Below are positions 25,268-34,518 of a stretch of 50,097 bases of DNA, piece by piece. Within the stretch, counting starts at the first letter, position 1. Every line of letters begins with the position of its first letter. The translations under genes were made by a program, and so were the position numbers. This stretch comes from Candidatus Falkowbacteria bacterium RIFOXYD12_FULL_34_57 (GTDB taxonomy: Bacteria; Patescibacteriota; Patescibacteriia; Patescibacteriales; UBA12075), in assembly GCA_001780285.1 (NCBI GenBank), contig MFGN01000010.1, forward strand, positions 1 to 50,097. Reading direction: 5' to 3'. The notes below the pieces were generated by a model. It searched no databases and had not been told where the DNA came from. It saw nothing but the letters and a program-made list of their open reading frames with translations.

Positions 25268-26899
25268 ATGGCCAACAAAAACAAAATTAAATATTTCGCT
25301 TATGTCCGCAAGTCCACCGAGGGCGAAGAACGGCAGGCTTTGTCTATTTCCAGTCAAATGGACAAAGTAAATGAGTTTTTCTCTGGTCTGGATATTGTGG
25401 AAGTTCTGGAAGAAAAGCACTCCGCTTTTAAGCCGTATAATCGCCCTGTATTTGAGAATATGATTTTTAGGATACGAAAGGGCGAAGCCAATGGAATAAT
25501 CGCCTGGCACCCCGACAGACTGTCCAGAAACGAGATTGACGCTTCGACTATCACCTACTTGGTAAGGACTGGAATCATAGACGATCTCAAATTCGGCTCA
25601 TACAATTTCGATAATAGTCCCGAGGGAATCATGATGTTGCAATTATCGCTTTCCCAATCTCAATATTTTTCTTCCAAACTGGGAAAAGATGTTCGGCGTG
25701 GACTAGAAAAGAAATTTGAAATGGGCTGGCACCCGAACAAATGCCCTAATGGATATTTAAACATTACCAGAACCAACCAAGGATACAGCACGATTAAGAC
25801 GGATGAGAAGCGATTTAAAATCATCCGCAAGGCTTTTGATTTGATGTTAAGCGGTAATTATTCCGTTCCTGAAATATTGGACAAACTAAATAATGACTGG
25901 GCTTTCAAACCCAAGTCAGGCTATAACGGTCTATCAAGAAGCTCACTCTATCGGATGTTTACCAATTTGTTTTATACTGGAATCATTCAATATGACGGAA
26001 AGCAAAAACAAGGCAAGCATAAAGCCATGATCACTCTGGAAGAATACGATCGCATACAGTATTTACTGGGCAGACACGGCAAACCAAGGCAAAGAAAAAA
26101 CGATTATGCCTATACTGGTTTGATTCGCTGTACTAATTGCGGTTGTATGGTTAGCGCGGATTTAAAAAGGAAAACAATCAAAAAGACAGGCAGGCAAAAA
26201 GAATATACCTATTATTGCTGTACCCATAAAAAGCGAGAAATAAAATGCGAAGAAAAAGCCGTTGAGGTTAAAGCTCTTGAAGAACAGATTGAACAGGAAT
26301 TATCAAAGTATGAATTTAAAAATGAGTTCAAGGAATTGTTTTTTGGGATTATAGATGAAGAAGCCAAAGACAAGCCAAAAGAAAATAAAATTATTACTGA
26401 TAATTTACAGGATAAAATCAATAAACTAAAAATCGAGAAAACCAATCTTACCAAACTGATCTGCAAAAGGTTGATAAGCGATGAGGAATTCCAAAAACAA
26501 AGGAATGAATATGAAAAAGAAATTGCCACCCTCTTACAAAAGCTAAACAAGCAAAGAAGCGAGAAAAAAGATGAGGTATTAAAAAAGGTAAAATTTGCCG
26601 TTCAAGCAAAAATTAACTTCAAAAAAGGTAATCAAAAAGACCGCAGAATTATACTAAATGAAATCGGCTCGAACCGAGAGATGAAAGACAGAAAACTGAT
26701 AGTTACGCCCTATAATTGGCTTATTCCCATTCAAAAGGATGTTAAGACCTTAGAGGCTCAATTTTACACGCTCGAACTGCACAAAAACCCTTTAAACACA
26801 AAACAAAAAGAGGCTTACACCTCTCTTTGTCGCAATCTGCTCGGGGACAGGGACTCGAACCCCGATAGCCAGGACCAAAACCTGGAGTCCTACCGTTAG
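25268..26899 (+). CDS. Large serine recombinase (integrase)
   Basis: The resolvase domain starts at the ATG at 25268, with the nucleophile Ser16 in FAYVRKSTEGEE, then AWHPDRLSRNEID. A recombinase domain (NGYLNITRT...LYRMFTNLFYTGI) and a zinc-ribbon (CTNCGCMVS...YYCCTHKKREIKC) follow. A coiled coil (ENKIITDNLQDKINKLKIEKTNL) comes next. At 543 residues it is a typical large serine integrase. Its last 20 or so codons (LLGDRDSNPDSQDQ...) are simply the antisense of tRNA-Gln. The gene's end is therefore supplied by the integration target, which marks the attachment boundary. Confidence 0.93.
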   Translation: MANKNKIKYFAYVRKSTEGEERQALSISSQMDKVNEFFSGLDIVEVLEEKHSAFKPYNRPVFENMIFRIRKGEANGIIAWHPDRLSRNEIDASTITYLVRTGIIDDLKFGSYNFDNSPEGIMMLQLSLSQSQYFSSKLGKDVRRGLEKKFEMGWHPNKCPNGYLNITRTNQGYSTIKTDEKRFKIIRKAFDLMLSGNYSVPEILDKLNNDWAFKPKSGYNGLSRSSLYRMFTNLFYTGIIQYDGKQKQGKHKAMITLEEYDRIQYLLGRHGKPRQRKNDYAYTGLIRCTNCGCMVSADLKRKTIKKTGRQKEYTYYCCTHKKREIKCEEKAVEVKALEEQIEQELSKYEFKNEFKELFFGIIDEEAKDKPKENKIITDNLQDKINKLKIEKTNLTKLICKRLISDEEFQKQRNEYEKEIATLLQKLNKQRSEKKDEVLKKVKFAVQAKINFKKGNQKDRRIILNEIGSNREMKDRKLIVTPYNWLIPIQKDVKTLEAQFYTLELHKNPLNTKQKEAYTSLCRNLLGDRDSNPDSQDQNLESYR

Positions 26900-26910
26900 A
26901 CGATCCCCGA
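26840..26910 (-). tRNA. trnQ: tRNA-Gln (anticodon UUG)
   Basis: A cloverleaf is visible: acceptor TCGGGGA/TCCCCGA, D-arm GTC...GAC, anticodon arm CCAGG-TTTTGGT-CCTGG with anticodon TTG, variable loop CTAT, T-arm CGGGG-TTCGAGT-CCCTG. Discriminator G, and CCA is not encoded. 71 nt. The serine recombinase reads antisense across most of it. Confidence 0.95.
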
Positions 26911-26918
26911 AATATTTT

Positions 26919-26933
26919 TCCGCCGGAGGCGGA
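26919..26933. repeat. Short GC palindrome (TCCGCC-GGA-GGCGGA)
   Basis: A dispersed 15-bp palindrome lies in the tRNA leader. The same type recurs at 33299, 43059 and 46247. Confidence 0.75.
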
Positions 26934-27010
26934 TTAGTCGAAAAAACTAGTATTGTGTTGTTGATTTAAATTAAAAAACCCACTATTTGCAGGACTTCAG
27001 GACTTATTAT

Positions 27011-27039
27011 ATGTTATATAAAAAATATTTAATTGTCAA
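27011..27039 (-). promoter_or_regulatory. Likely promoter of tRNA-Gln
   Basis: On the minus strand, TTGACA (27034-27039), 17 bases and TAACAT (27011-27016) lie upstream of the tRNA with a leader of about 94 bases. There is no other gene to serve in this direction. Confidence 0.5.
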
Positions 27040-27083
27040 TATCAAGACTTTGGACTTTATAAACTTTCAACCTTAAACCATGC

Positions 27084-27995
27084 TTATACTTTAGAATACT
27101 TTCTTACTGCGAGCAAGCTGGCCAACATATTTATAAAACCGGCTACCATAAATTCTGCACCAAATATAGTAAACGCATTAGTATAAAAATACGAAACCAG
27201 GTCAATATTATAACCAACAAAAAAAGCTTCTAGATATGGTTGCAAAAGCGTAAGGAAGGGATAAAAAACAATCATTACAAACCCCACCCCTATTAATGTA
27301 TAAAACCATCCGGAAATCAAAAACGGCAACTGAATAAACCAATTTGAGGCTCCAACCAACTTCATAATGGCTATTTCTCTTTTGTGGGTGTATATTGATA
27401 TTCTAATTGAGTTAAAAACCACTAAAATACTAATAAAAACAAAAATAGAGCTTAAAAATAATCCGGCATCCGTTACTTTTTTAGTAATTACATTAATTTT
27501 ATCCAACAACACTTTATAGTTTGTAAAATTGCGCGACTCTATCATATCGCTGTCAATTGAGTTAATCCGATTAATCAGCATATCAAATTCATCCAAGTTA
27601 TTTGGTTTTATAACAAGCGTCGGCGTAAGCGGATTTTTTCCAAGCTCACGCAAAGCCTCTAATATTTCCGGATTGTCTTTGTGATTCTCTTTGAATTTCT
27701 CTAAAGCTTCTGACTTAGAAACATAGGTTACCTCGCGTACTTCGCTAAAACCGCCAATTTGGGCCTTGAGCGCTAAAATCTCATTTTCTTCCGAGTCATT
27801 ATTTAAAAATAAATTTATATCTATTTTTTCTTTAATAGCATCTACCGCCGTATCCCCGATTACCTTTACAATTAAAAGCATATTAACCGTAAATAGGGCT
27901 AAAATTAAAATGATTACCGTAACAAGCGACAGCCAAATATTTCGATAAACATCCTGAAAACTGAATTTTAAAACTCGATAAAATGATATAAACAT
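27084..27995 (-). CDS. ftsX: Cell-division ABC transporter permease FtsX
   Basis: 303 residues with an N-terminal TM (about 18-40), an extracellular domain (about 45-165) with FLNNDSEENEILALKAQI...VREVTYVSKSEALEKF, and three C-terminal TMs. FtsX senses or regulates peptidoglycan hydrolases at the septum together with FtsE. The hallmark ISIYTHKREIAIMKLVGASNWFIQLPFL cytoplasmic loop contacts the ATPase. It lies downstream of ftsE with a gap of about 140 bases that contains a GC-rich repeat-like block, an unusual spacing for this pair. Confidence 0.95.
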   Translation of the reverse strand: MFISFYRVLKFSFQDVYRNIWLSLVTVIILILALFTVNMLLIVKVIGDTAVDAIKEKIDINLFLNNDSEENEILALKAQIGGFSEVREVTYVSKSEALEKFKENHKDNPEILEALRELGKNPLTPTLVIKPNNLDEFDMLINRINSIDSDMIESRNFTNYKVLLDKINVITKKVTDAGLFLSSIFVFISILVVFNSIRISIYTHKREIAIMKLVGASNWFIQLPFLISGWFYTLIGVGFVMIVFYPFLTLLQPYLEAFFVGYNIDLVSYFYTNAFTIFGAEFMVAGFINMLASLLAVRKYSKV

Positions 27996-28136
27996 AAATA
28001 TTAGATAAAAGTTAAAAGCCCGTAAGGTTAAAAATCCGGAGCCCCGCCCAGAGCGCCGTGCCCGCCTCTGGAGGGGACACAGCGCTACGCGACACTTGTT
28101 TAATAACTTTCGACTTTATAGACTTTTGACTTTTGA

Positions 28137-28817
28137 CTATAGTACGTACTTCCCCACTGCTTGATCGCTGATTATCATACCGTTATCAATAGTAATTACT
28201 CGTCTTCTTAAACGATTTACTATTTCCCTGTTGTGGGTTACGAGTATCACGGTGGTACCGAATTTATTAATACGAAGCAACAACTCAATAATTTCGTTAG
28301 CATTAAGCGAATCCAGATTTCCAGTAGGCTCATCTGCAAGTAATATTTTTGGTCTGTGTACCAGTGCCCTGGCTATAGCTGCTCTTTGTTGTTCTCCGCC
28401 GGATACTTCTTGCGGGTATCTATGAATCTTGGACTCAAGCCCCACAATTTTCATAACATGCGGAACAATTTTTTTTATTTTTTTAGGAGATCCGCCGCAG
28501 ACTTGCATGGCAAAAGCAACATTTTCAAACAATGTCTTTTTCGGCAACAATTTAAAATCTTGAAAAATAACTCCGAGCTGTCTTCTAAGCACCGGAATCT
28601 CGCTGGGTCTAATACTTGTTATATCCCATCCGCCAATTTCAATTTTGCCATAATCTATTTTTTCTTCTCCAATCATGGTTCTTACCAGAGTGGTTTTTCC
28701 TGTTCCTGACTGTCCGACAATGGAAACAAACTCTCCCGGAAGAATATGTAAATTAATCCGGTTTAACGCCTTAACGCCTTTGGGGTAAAGTTTTATAACA
28801 TTATGAAATTTAATCAT
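28137..28817 (-). CDS. ftsE: Cell-division ABC transporter ATPase FtsE
   Basis: The ABC signature is complete: Walker A GQSGTGKTT (about residues 35-43), Q-loop VIFQDFKLL, signature SGGEQQR, Walker B ILLADEPTGNLD and switch His in VILVTHNRE. At 226 residues it is the usual length. It energises FtsX for septal cell-wall hydrolysis. The start ATG (MIKFHNVIKLYPKG) has no clear Shine-Dalgarno. Confidence 0.97.
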   Translation of the reverse strand: MIKFHNVIKLYPKGVKALNRINLHILPGEFVSIVGQSGTGKTTLVRTMIGEEKIDYGKIEIGGWDITSIRPSEIPVLRRQLGVIFQDFKLLPKKTLFENVAFAMQVCGGSPKKIKKIVPHVMKIVGLESKIHRYPQEVSGGEQQRAAIARALVHRPKILLADEPTGNLDSLNANEIIELLLRINKFGTTVILVTHNREIVNRLRRRVITIDNGMIISDQAVGKYVL

Positions 28818-28828
28818 TTTTTTATGTT

Positions 28829-28894
28829 ATTCCCGCGAAGGCGGAAATCTATATATTTAATTTAAAAATCACAATGAATTCCCGCCTTCGCGGG
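28829..28894. repeat. Inverted pair of GC palindromes
   Basis: CCCGCGAAGGCGG (28832-28844) and its reverse complement (28882-28894) flank a 37-base AT-rich spacer between ftsE and the carboxypeptidase gene. Each arm is itself nearly palindromic. This is a BIME-like pair, common in these genomes. It lacks a T run. Confidence 0.75.
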
Positions 28895-28912
28895 GGTGAC
28901 AATGGGTGAAAT

Positions 28913-30463
28913 TTATAATAATCTCAATCCGTACTTAATCAATCTTTCTGTTTCTGTGAAACTCGCTTCTCTGGAATCAGCTCCCATGGTTACCACTATA
29001 AGATTATTACCAAGCGGAGATTCTACTCTGGTCATAAGGCAATATCCGGCCTCATCCAAATATCCGGTCTTGGAACCATTAATTTGATATAAATCTTTAA
29101 AAATTAATTTATTTGTATTGCTTACTCTATAGGAATTAGCAGTATTAACCGTTATAAATTTATATTTATCCATGGTGCTGGCTTTTTGAATAATCGGATT
29201 TACCAGCACCTCTTTGGTTATTATAGCATAATCACGCGCAGAACTCACATTATCAGGAGAAAGTCCCGTAGGTTCTATAAAATAAGTGGAACTTGCTCCC
29301 CATCCCAAAACAGTCTGATTCATTTTATCAATAAAGCTAGCGCGGCTAAGTCCGCTGACCCGCACCAATGTTTCTATGGTATTGTTAGCAGAACCAACCA
29401 AAGAGGCGTAAACCAAATCCTCAATTGTTACCATCTCCCCTTCTTTTAAATTGATTTTTGAAGATTCCCATGGTTTGCAATGTTCATAATTATACTCAGC
29501 ATCCATTGTAGAATAAGCAACTTCTCGATTCAGGCTTGGTTTTGTATCTAAAAAAACTTTAACCGCTATCATCTTTGTTAAACTTGCAAGCGGCAATGTA
29601 GAGGTGGAATATTTGCCCCACAACTCCTTCCCACTTTCTTCTTCAAAGATAATAGCTGATTTTAAGCTAATATCAGGCTCAACTCCTACGCCAAAATCAG
29701 GCACGCCCAATTCACGACCGTCCTCTTTCTCTATATATAACGGCTCTATTCTCACATCAACAACCCCCTCGCCTAAACTGGAAATTTTCAAAAAAGCTAT
29801 TTTATCCAAATCAATAACCCGATCCGGAAAAATATGCCTCTCCGGTCCAAAATCATTAATTATCACATCCACAAATTTACCATTTGCCTGATTGTGGACT
29901 CTAAGTTTGGAGCCCTTGGGAAAATCGGGAGAAGCGGCAAAGTTACCGCCCTTGTAAGCATACCAACTCGCCCTGCCGGAAGTCATGATTTTTGGATAAG
30001 AAAAAACAGCAATGCGCGCAAAGGGAAGATGAATCAAGGAACGGACAAATTTTTCTTCCGAAAAATCTTTAGTGGGAAGCGGTCTCCATGTGTTGTAATT
30101 CTTATCATAAAAAAACACCTTCTTATAGTCTCCTGTCTGCTCACTGTAAGCGAATTGAATATAAAATGGTGTGTGATTATCATAAGCAGCCTTATTTTTA
30201 AACTCAAATTGATAAATATTGCTAACCCGATCCAAGTTCCACGGACTTGGCATTTCTTCGTTAAGTCTCACAATCTCGACATTGGTAGATTCATTTAATA
30301 TCCCGGGAGCGAGCGAGAGTTTCAATTCATCGTCAAAGGCAGTTACAGTATAACCTTTAGTAATGGTTTCCTTATCTAAATTAATAGAATAAATCTCATT
30401 GTCTGCAGCCCGAACCACGGAAAAGGATAGAAAAAAAAATACAACAAAAACAATCTTTTTCAT
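28913..30463 (-). CDS. D-alanyl-D-alanine carboxypeptidase (S11) fused to an RlpA-like domain
   Basis: A signal peptide (MKKIVFVVFFFLSFSVVRA) is followed by a beta-rich region of about 120 residues. Next is an RlpA-type double-psi beta-barrel (SGRASWYAYKGG...KGSKLRVHNQANGKFVDVIINDFGP, about 160-245). A penicillin-binding S11 peptidase follows, with SLTK (Ser294, Lys297), SANN (about 354) and SKTG (about 463). It should trim peptidoglycan pentapeptides outside the membrane. The RlpA part may bind glycan. Fusing the two in one protein is uncommon. It lies upstream of ftsEX on the same strand, so both act on the cell wall. Confidence 0.9.
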   Translation of the reverse strand: MKKIVFVVFFFLSFSVVRAADNEIYSINLDKETITKGYTVTAFDDELKLSLAPGILNESTNVEIVRLNEEMPSPWNLDRVSNIYQFEFKNKAAYDNHTPFYIQFAYSEQTGDYKKVFFYDKNYNTWRPLPTKDFSEEKFVRSLIHLPFARIAVFSYPKIMTSGRASWYAYKGGNFAASPDFPKGSKLRVHNQANGKFVDVIINDFGPERHIFPDRVIDLDKIAFLKISSLGEGVVDVRIEPLYIEKEDGRELGVPDFGVGVEPDISLKSAIIFEEESGKELWGKYSTSTLPLASLTKMIAVKVFLDTKPSLNREVAYSTMDAEYNYEHCKPWESSKINLKEGEMVTIEDLVYASLVGSANNTIETLVRVSGLSRASFIDKMNQTVLGWGASSTYFIEPTGLSPDNVSSARDYAIITKEVLVNPIIQKASTMDKYKFITVNTANSYRVSNTNKLIFKDLYQINGSKTGYLDEAGYCLMTRVESPLGNNLIVVTMGADSREASFTETERLIKYGLRLL

Positions 30464-30522
30464 AAATAGAATTTTTAATTATTATTAAATATATTATAAC
30501 ATATAAATAAATATTTCCACAA

Positions 30523-30551
30523 CCAAAAAAGCGTTCCATTTTGAAACGCTT
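30523..30551 (-). terminator. Terminator of the HAD gene
   Basis: AAGCGTT (30529-30535) pairs with AACGCTT (30545-30551). A T run follows on the minus strand. Confidence 0.75.
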
Positions 30552-30597
30552 GAAATAATTTTTTATAAAAACTAGAAAAAATTATAAATTTTCTTCT

Positions 30598-31236
30598 TTA
30601 TATAATACCCTGATATACAAACTCGTTTTTTAACAAGTTAATAGAATCGTATCTGCCGTTAAAAACCATCCCCGGTCCCCCGAATATATGTTGGTAGGTA
30701 AACACAAACAAGGCTAAATCATCAATAAACAAAGCCTCCCCGGGGAGACAACCGGCTTTTTCTAATGCTTCTTTCCACATTAATTGATTGGGTTTTCTTT
30801 TTCCAACCAAAAAAGATAAGACCTGATGATTTTTATCGGGAAAATGTTTTTTTATCAAAGGCAAGCGGGACATTGCCCCTTCCCAATGAATCAAATTGGT
30901 ATTAGATACTAATATTTTTTTTATTTCCGGTCTCATTAATTCTAATATTTTCTCTATCCCCTCATAGGGTAAAAAAATATCACACCAAACCTTGCGAAAT
31001 TTTTCCGGTGTAAGCTTTGTTTTATTGGCCCCAATAGCCAAAGTTGATTTTTCATAAAACTCTTCAAAGCTTCCGCCTTCATCCGGTATTTTTTCTATTT
31101 TACCTAAATAAATTTTTTCATACACTTCTTCGGGACTCAGTTGGCAGAACTTTGCAAATTCTTTATAAGCAATCATTTGATCAGCCAAATAGATCACATT
31201 TCCAAAATCGAAAAATACAGCCTTAATTTTTGACAC
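30598..31236 (-). CDS. HAD-family hydrolase (phosphatase-like)
   Basis: HAD motif I is AVFFDFGNVIY (Asp10; the second Asp is replaced by Gly, as in the YihX-type DFGNV/DLGNV group). Motif II is ILVSNTN, the conserved Lys is in VGKRKPNQLMWKEAL, and motif IV is EALFIDD. It is probably a sugar- or nucleotide-phosphatase; the substrate is unknown. The start is a GTG at 31236, supported by a good Shine-Dalgarno (aaggaga). It is divergent from the pilus operon. Confidence 0.85.
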   Translation of the reverse strand: MSKIKAVFFDFGNVIYLADQMIAYKEFAKFCQLSPEEVYEKIYLGKIEKIPDEGGSFEEFYEKSTLAIGANKTKLTPEKFRKVWCDIFLPYEGIEKILELMRPEIKKILVSNTNLIHWEGAMSRLPLIKKHFPDKNHQVLSFLVGKRKPNQLMWKEALEKAGCLPGEALFIDDLALFVFTYQHIFGGPGMVFNGRYDSINLLKNEFVYQGII

Positions 31237-31475
31237 AGTCTATCTCCTTATCCAAAGTTAAAGAACATCGTTAACATATAACACAAAAAATAAATTTAGT
31301 CAATAGGAAATTTTTATCATTTTATGGTATAATATAATATAGTTAAAAGTAACTGCATTCAAGGCGGATCAGCCGAAATAATTAATGGCTGAAAAGTTTT
31401 TAAAGTTAAAAGTCTGTCGCATAAGCGACTCCAAACTTTCAACTTTTTACCTTATAAACTCTATTACCAAGCATT
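31237..31475. promoter_or_regulatory. Divergent promoter region HAD / pilus operon
   Basis: On the minus strand TTGACT, a 17-base spacer and TATATG lie upstream of the HAD GTG. On the plus strand a TATAAT-rich block lies near 31327, followed by AT-rich repeats of the word 'aaaagttaaaag' type. The pilB ATG has no clear Shine-Dalgarno. Confidence 0.45.
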
Positions 31476-33191
31476 ATGTTCTCAGAAAAAAAATTAAAAA
31501 ACATTTTAGTAGAATCCAACATTTTATCTGAAGAAGTATTTGACAAGTATACACAAGAAGCTAAAAAAGAAGAAAAAAAAATACAAGATTATTTAATTGA
31601 GAAAAAGATTATTACTTCTCTTTTTTTATACGAAAGCGCGGCTAATTATTATAAAATACCTTTTGTGGAACTGAAAAATAAAAACATCAGAAAAGATGTT
31701 TTATTCTTGATACCGGAACCAATTGCCACTACGCACAAAATAATATCTTTTGATATGGCAGAAAACTTATTAAGCGTAGCCGCTACCAATCCCAATGATT
31801 TAGAAATTTTCGAATTTTTAAAAAAAAAAACAGGGCTAAAGCTTAAAGTATATTTAACCACACCGGATAGCATAAAAGAAGTCTTAAAACAATATCACAA
31901 AAGCTTAAAAGCTGAATTTGATTACCTATCCGATAAAAAAACGGATGATAAAGACTTGAAAAAACTAGCGGCTGATCTGCCTGTAGTGAGAATTGTGGAT
32001 ACCTTGTTGGAATATTCTATTATTGAGGGGGCTAGCGATATCCACATTGAACCGGAAGAAAAAAATGTAGCTGTTAGATATAGAATTGACGGCATGATGC
32101 GCAAGGTCATGGTATTCCCCAAGACCGTCCAATCGGGCATTGTAGCCAGAATTAAAATTCTGGCAAATTTAAAAGTTGATGAACACCGTTTGCCGCAAGA
32201 CGGACGATTTAAAATATCTTCCCCTGAGCACAAGGTGGCTTTTCGCGTGTCTATCATTCCTACCTTTGATGGAGAAAAAATAGTATTGCGCTTATTGCGT
32301 GAAAGCGCCCAATCTTTAACACTGGAGCAACTAGGGTTGCAATCAAGGCCGTTTGAAGTATTAAAAAGAAATATTTCCAAACCACATGGCATCATCTTGG
32401 TTACCGGTCCTACCGGTTCTGGAAAAACCACAACCCTTTATACTATTCTTAATATTTTAAACAAACCAGAAGTAAATATATCCACCATTGAAGATCCGAT
32501 TGAATATCGCATGCAGCATATTAATCAATCACAAGTTAATACTAAAATAGGATACACTTTCGCCTCTGGATTGCGCGCTTTTTTAAGACAAGACCCGGAT
32601 ATTATCATGGTGGGAGAAATCCGCGATCAGGAAACCGCGGAAATAGCGGTGCATGCCGCCATGACCGGACATTTGGTTTTGTCTACCATTCACACCAACA
32701 ACGCCGCCACCACTATCCCACGCCTTTCAGAGATGGGCGTACCTACATTTTTAGTAGCCACAACAATGAATATTATTATTGCTCAACGCTTAGTAAGAAA
32801 AATATGCACCAACTGCATTCAAAGTTATAATTTAGACAAAAAAACAATAGAAGAATTGGAAAAACAACTGGATATAGAAAACATCTTAAAAACCATGATT
32901 GAAGAAAAAACAATTTTAGAGGCTAGGGGCGGCTTAAAATCTCTTTTGTTTTATCGCGGAAAAGGATGCAAGCAATGCAATCATACAGGGTATAAGGGTC
33001 GAATCGGTATCTATGAAATACTGGAAAATACCGAAGAAATATCTTCCCTGATTTTAAAAAACAACAGCGCTAATGAAATTAATAAAGAGGCAATCAAAAA
33101 TAAAATGTTAACAATTGTAGAGGATGGCTTTATAAAAGCCAAAAACGGCATCACCACCCTAGAAGAGATAATGCGCGTTACCAAAGAATAA
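31476..33191 (+). CDS. pilB: Type IV pilus assembly ATPase PilB (GspE/MshE family)
   Basis: An N-terminal MshEN domain (about 1-150) is followed by the GspE ATPase domain, with Walker A GPTGSGKTTT near residues 310-319, an Asp box ISTIEDPIEY, Walker B DIIMVGEIRD and a His box LSTIHTN. A C-terminal zinc tetracysteine follows (CTNC at 444/447 and CKQC at 498/501). At 571 residues it is full length. It powers pilus extension at the inner membrane. It is the first gene of a pilus operon that continues with pilC and three pilin-like genes. Confidence 0.96.
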   Translation: MFSEKKLKNILVESNILSEEVFDKYTQEAKKEEKKIQDYLIEKKIITSLFLYESAANYYKIPFVELKNKNIRKDVLFLIPEPIATTHKIISFDMAENLLSVAATNPNDLEIFEFLKKKTGLKLKVYLTTPDSIKEVLKQYHKSLKAEFDYLSDKKTDDKDLKKLAADLPVVRIVDTLLEYSIIEGASDIHIEPEEKNVAVRYRIDGMMRKVMVFPKTVQSGIVARIKILANLKVDEHRLPQDGRFKISSPEHKVAFRVSIIPTFDGEKIVLRLLRESAQSLTLEQLGLQSRPFEVLKRNISKPHGIILVTGPTGSGKTTTLYTILNILNKPEVNISTIEDPIEYRMQHINQSQVNTKIGYTFASGLRAFLRQDPDIIMVGEIRDQETAEIAVHAAMTGHLVLSTIHTNNAATTIPRLSEMGVPTFLVATTMNIIIAQRLVRKICTNCIQSYNLDKKTIEELEKQLDIENILKTMIEEKTILEARGGLKSLLFYRGKGCKQCNHTGYKGRIGIYEILENTEEISSLILKNNSANEINKEAIKNKMLTIVEDGFIKAKNGITTLEEIMRVTKE

Positions 33192-33298
33192 CAACTCAAT
33201 TGAAAATCAAGGTTTATAAAGCCCGGAGTTGCTACGCGACATTTATTCAATGACTTTTGACTTTTTATCCATCAATAATTAAATAATTTTTCGGTTAA

Positions 33299-33313
33299 TC
33301 CGCCTCTGGCGGA
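33299..33313. repeat. Short GC palindrome between pilB and pilC
   Basis: TCCGCC-TCT-GGCGGA is the same dispersed type as at 26919. Confidence 0.7.
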
Positions 33314-33334
33314 ATAGACTTTCAATAAAAATAT

Positions 33335-34474
33335 ATGGTAGTAAATTTTTCTCAAGAAGAAAAAAAACAAAACGATACTCAGGAAAAAGATGCGAAAACA
33401 ATTTTAGAAAAAATTGATACTTTTTTATTAAAATTTACCAGGATTCCTTTAAAAGAAAAACTTTTTTTTGTACGCCACCTAGGGCTCATGCTTAAATCAG
33501 GAATTTCATTATCCACCGCACTTCAAACCCTTGCAAAACAAACAGACAATAAATACTTTCAAAAAATATTAGTAGATATTGGTACTAAAGTGGAAAAGGG
33601 AAGCACTTTTGCAGACAGTCTTAAACAATACCAAAAAATATTCGGAGAACTTTTTATAAACATGGTAGAAGCCGGAGAATTATCTGGAAAATTAGAAGAT
33701 GTATTGAATGAGCTATACATTCAAATGAAAAAAGAACATAGTTTAATTTCCAAAGTAAAGGGAGCTCTAACCTATCCGGCTGTAATAGTTTTAGCCATGA
33801 TCGGAATCGGTACTTTTATGATTTTAGTGATTATTCCTCGTATTACTTCCATGTTTACAGAAATGAATGTAGAACTGCCCCTCCCAACCAAAATATTAAT
33901 AGGAATTAGCGGTGCTATAGTTAACCATGGGGTCGTAAGCGGAATTATTACCATATTTTTTATTGCATTTTTAATTTGGGGGCTCAAAACATATCGTGGT
34001 AAATATATATTTCAATCTGCCCTTTTAGTGCTCCCCATAATTTCCCCTATTATTAAAAAAATAAACCTTGCCAGATTTGCCAGAAACATAAGCTCTCTTT
34101 TGAAAACCGATATTATGATTATAAGAGCTTTTCAAATTACCGCCAATGTTCTGGGTAATATTCACTACAGAAATGCCCTTTTGGCTATGGCTCAAGAAAT
34201 TAAAAAAGGCGGAAAAATAAGCGAGGTAGTAAGCAATTATCCTAAATTATTCACTCCGGTAGTCACATCCATGATTGCTGTTGGGGAAGAAACCGGGGAG
34301 CTGGACAATATATTAATTGAGTTAGCCGAATTTTACGAAGAAGAAGTTGATCAAATCATGGAAAACCTGCCATCCATAATTGAGCCATTACTAATATTAT
34401 TCCTGGGACTTGGAGTTGGCGGCGTAGCAGTGGCTATTATTATGCCTATGTATTCTATCACTAATGCAATATAA
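33335..34474 (+). CDS. pilC: Type IV pilus inner-membrane platform protein PilC (GspF family)
   Basis: Two GspF domains are present (about residues 45-170 and 245-370), each starting with a cytoplasmic helical bundle (FVRHLGLMLKSGISLSTALQTL...; FARNISSLLKTDIMIIRAFQITANV). There are three TMs. The conserved GELSGKLEDVL and GEETGELDNIL segments are seen. PilC is the platform turned by PilB that inserts pilin subunits. The gap of about 140 bases to pilB contains a palindrome. Confidence 0.95.
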   Translation: MVVNFSQEEKKQNDTQEKDAKTILEKIDTFLLKFTRIPLKEKLFFVRHLGLMLKSGISLSTALQTLAKQTDNKYFQKILVDIGTKVEKGSTFADSLKQYQKIFGELFINMVEAGELSGKLEDVLNELYIQMKKEHSLISKVKGALTYPAVIVLAMIGIGTFMILVIIPRITSMFTEMNVELPLPTKILIGISGAIVNHGVVSGIITIFFIAFLIWGLKTYRGKYIFQSALLVLPIISPIIKKINLARFARNISSLLKTDIMIIRAFQITANVLGNIHYRNALLAMAQEIKKGGKISEVVSNYPKLFTPVVTSMIAVGEETGELDNILIELAEFYEEEVDQIMENLPSIIEPLLILFLGLGVGGVAVAIIMPMYSITNAI

Positions 34475-34518
34475 ACTTTTTTAATTCAATAATTTTTTAA
34501 CAATTAAATTTTTTAAAA

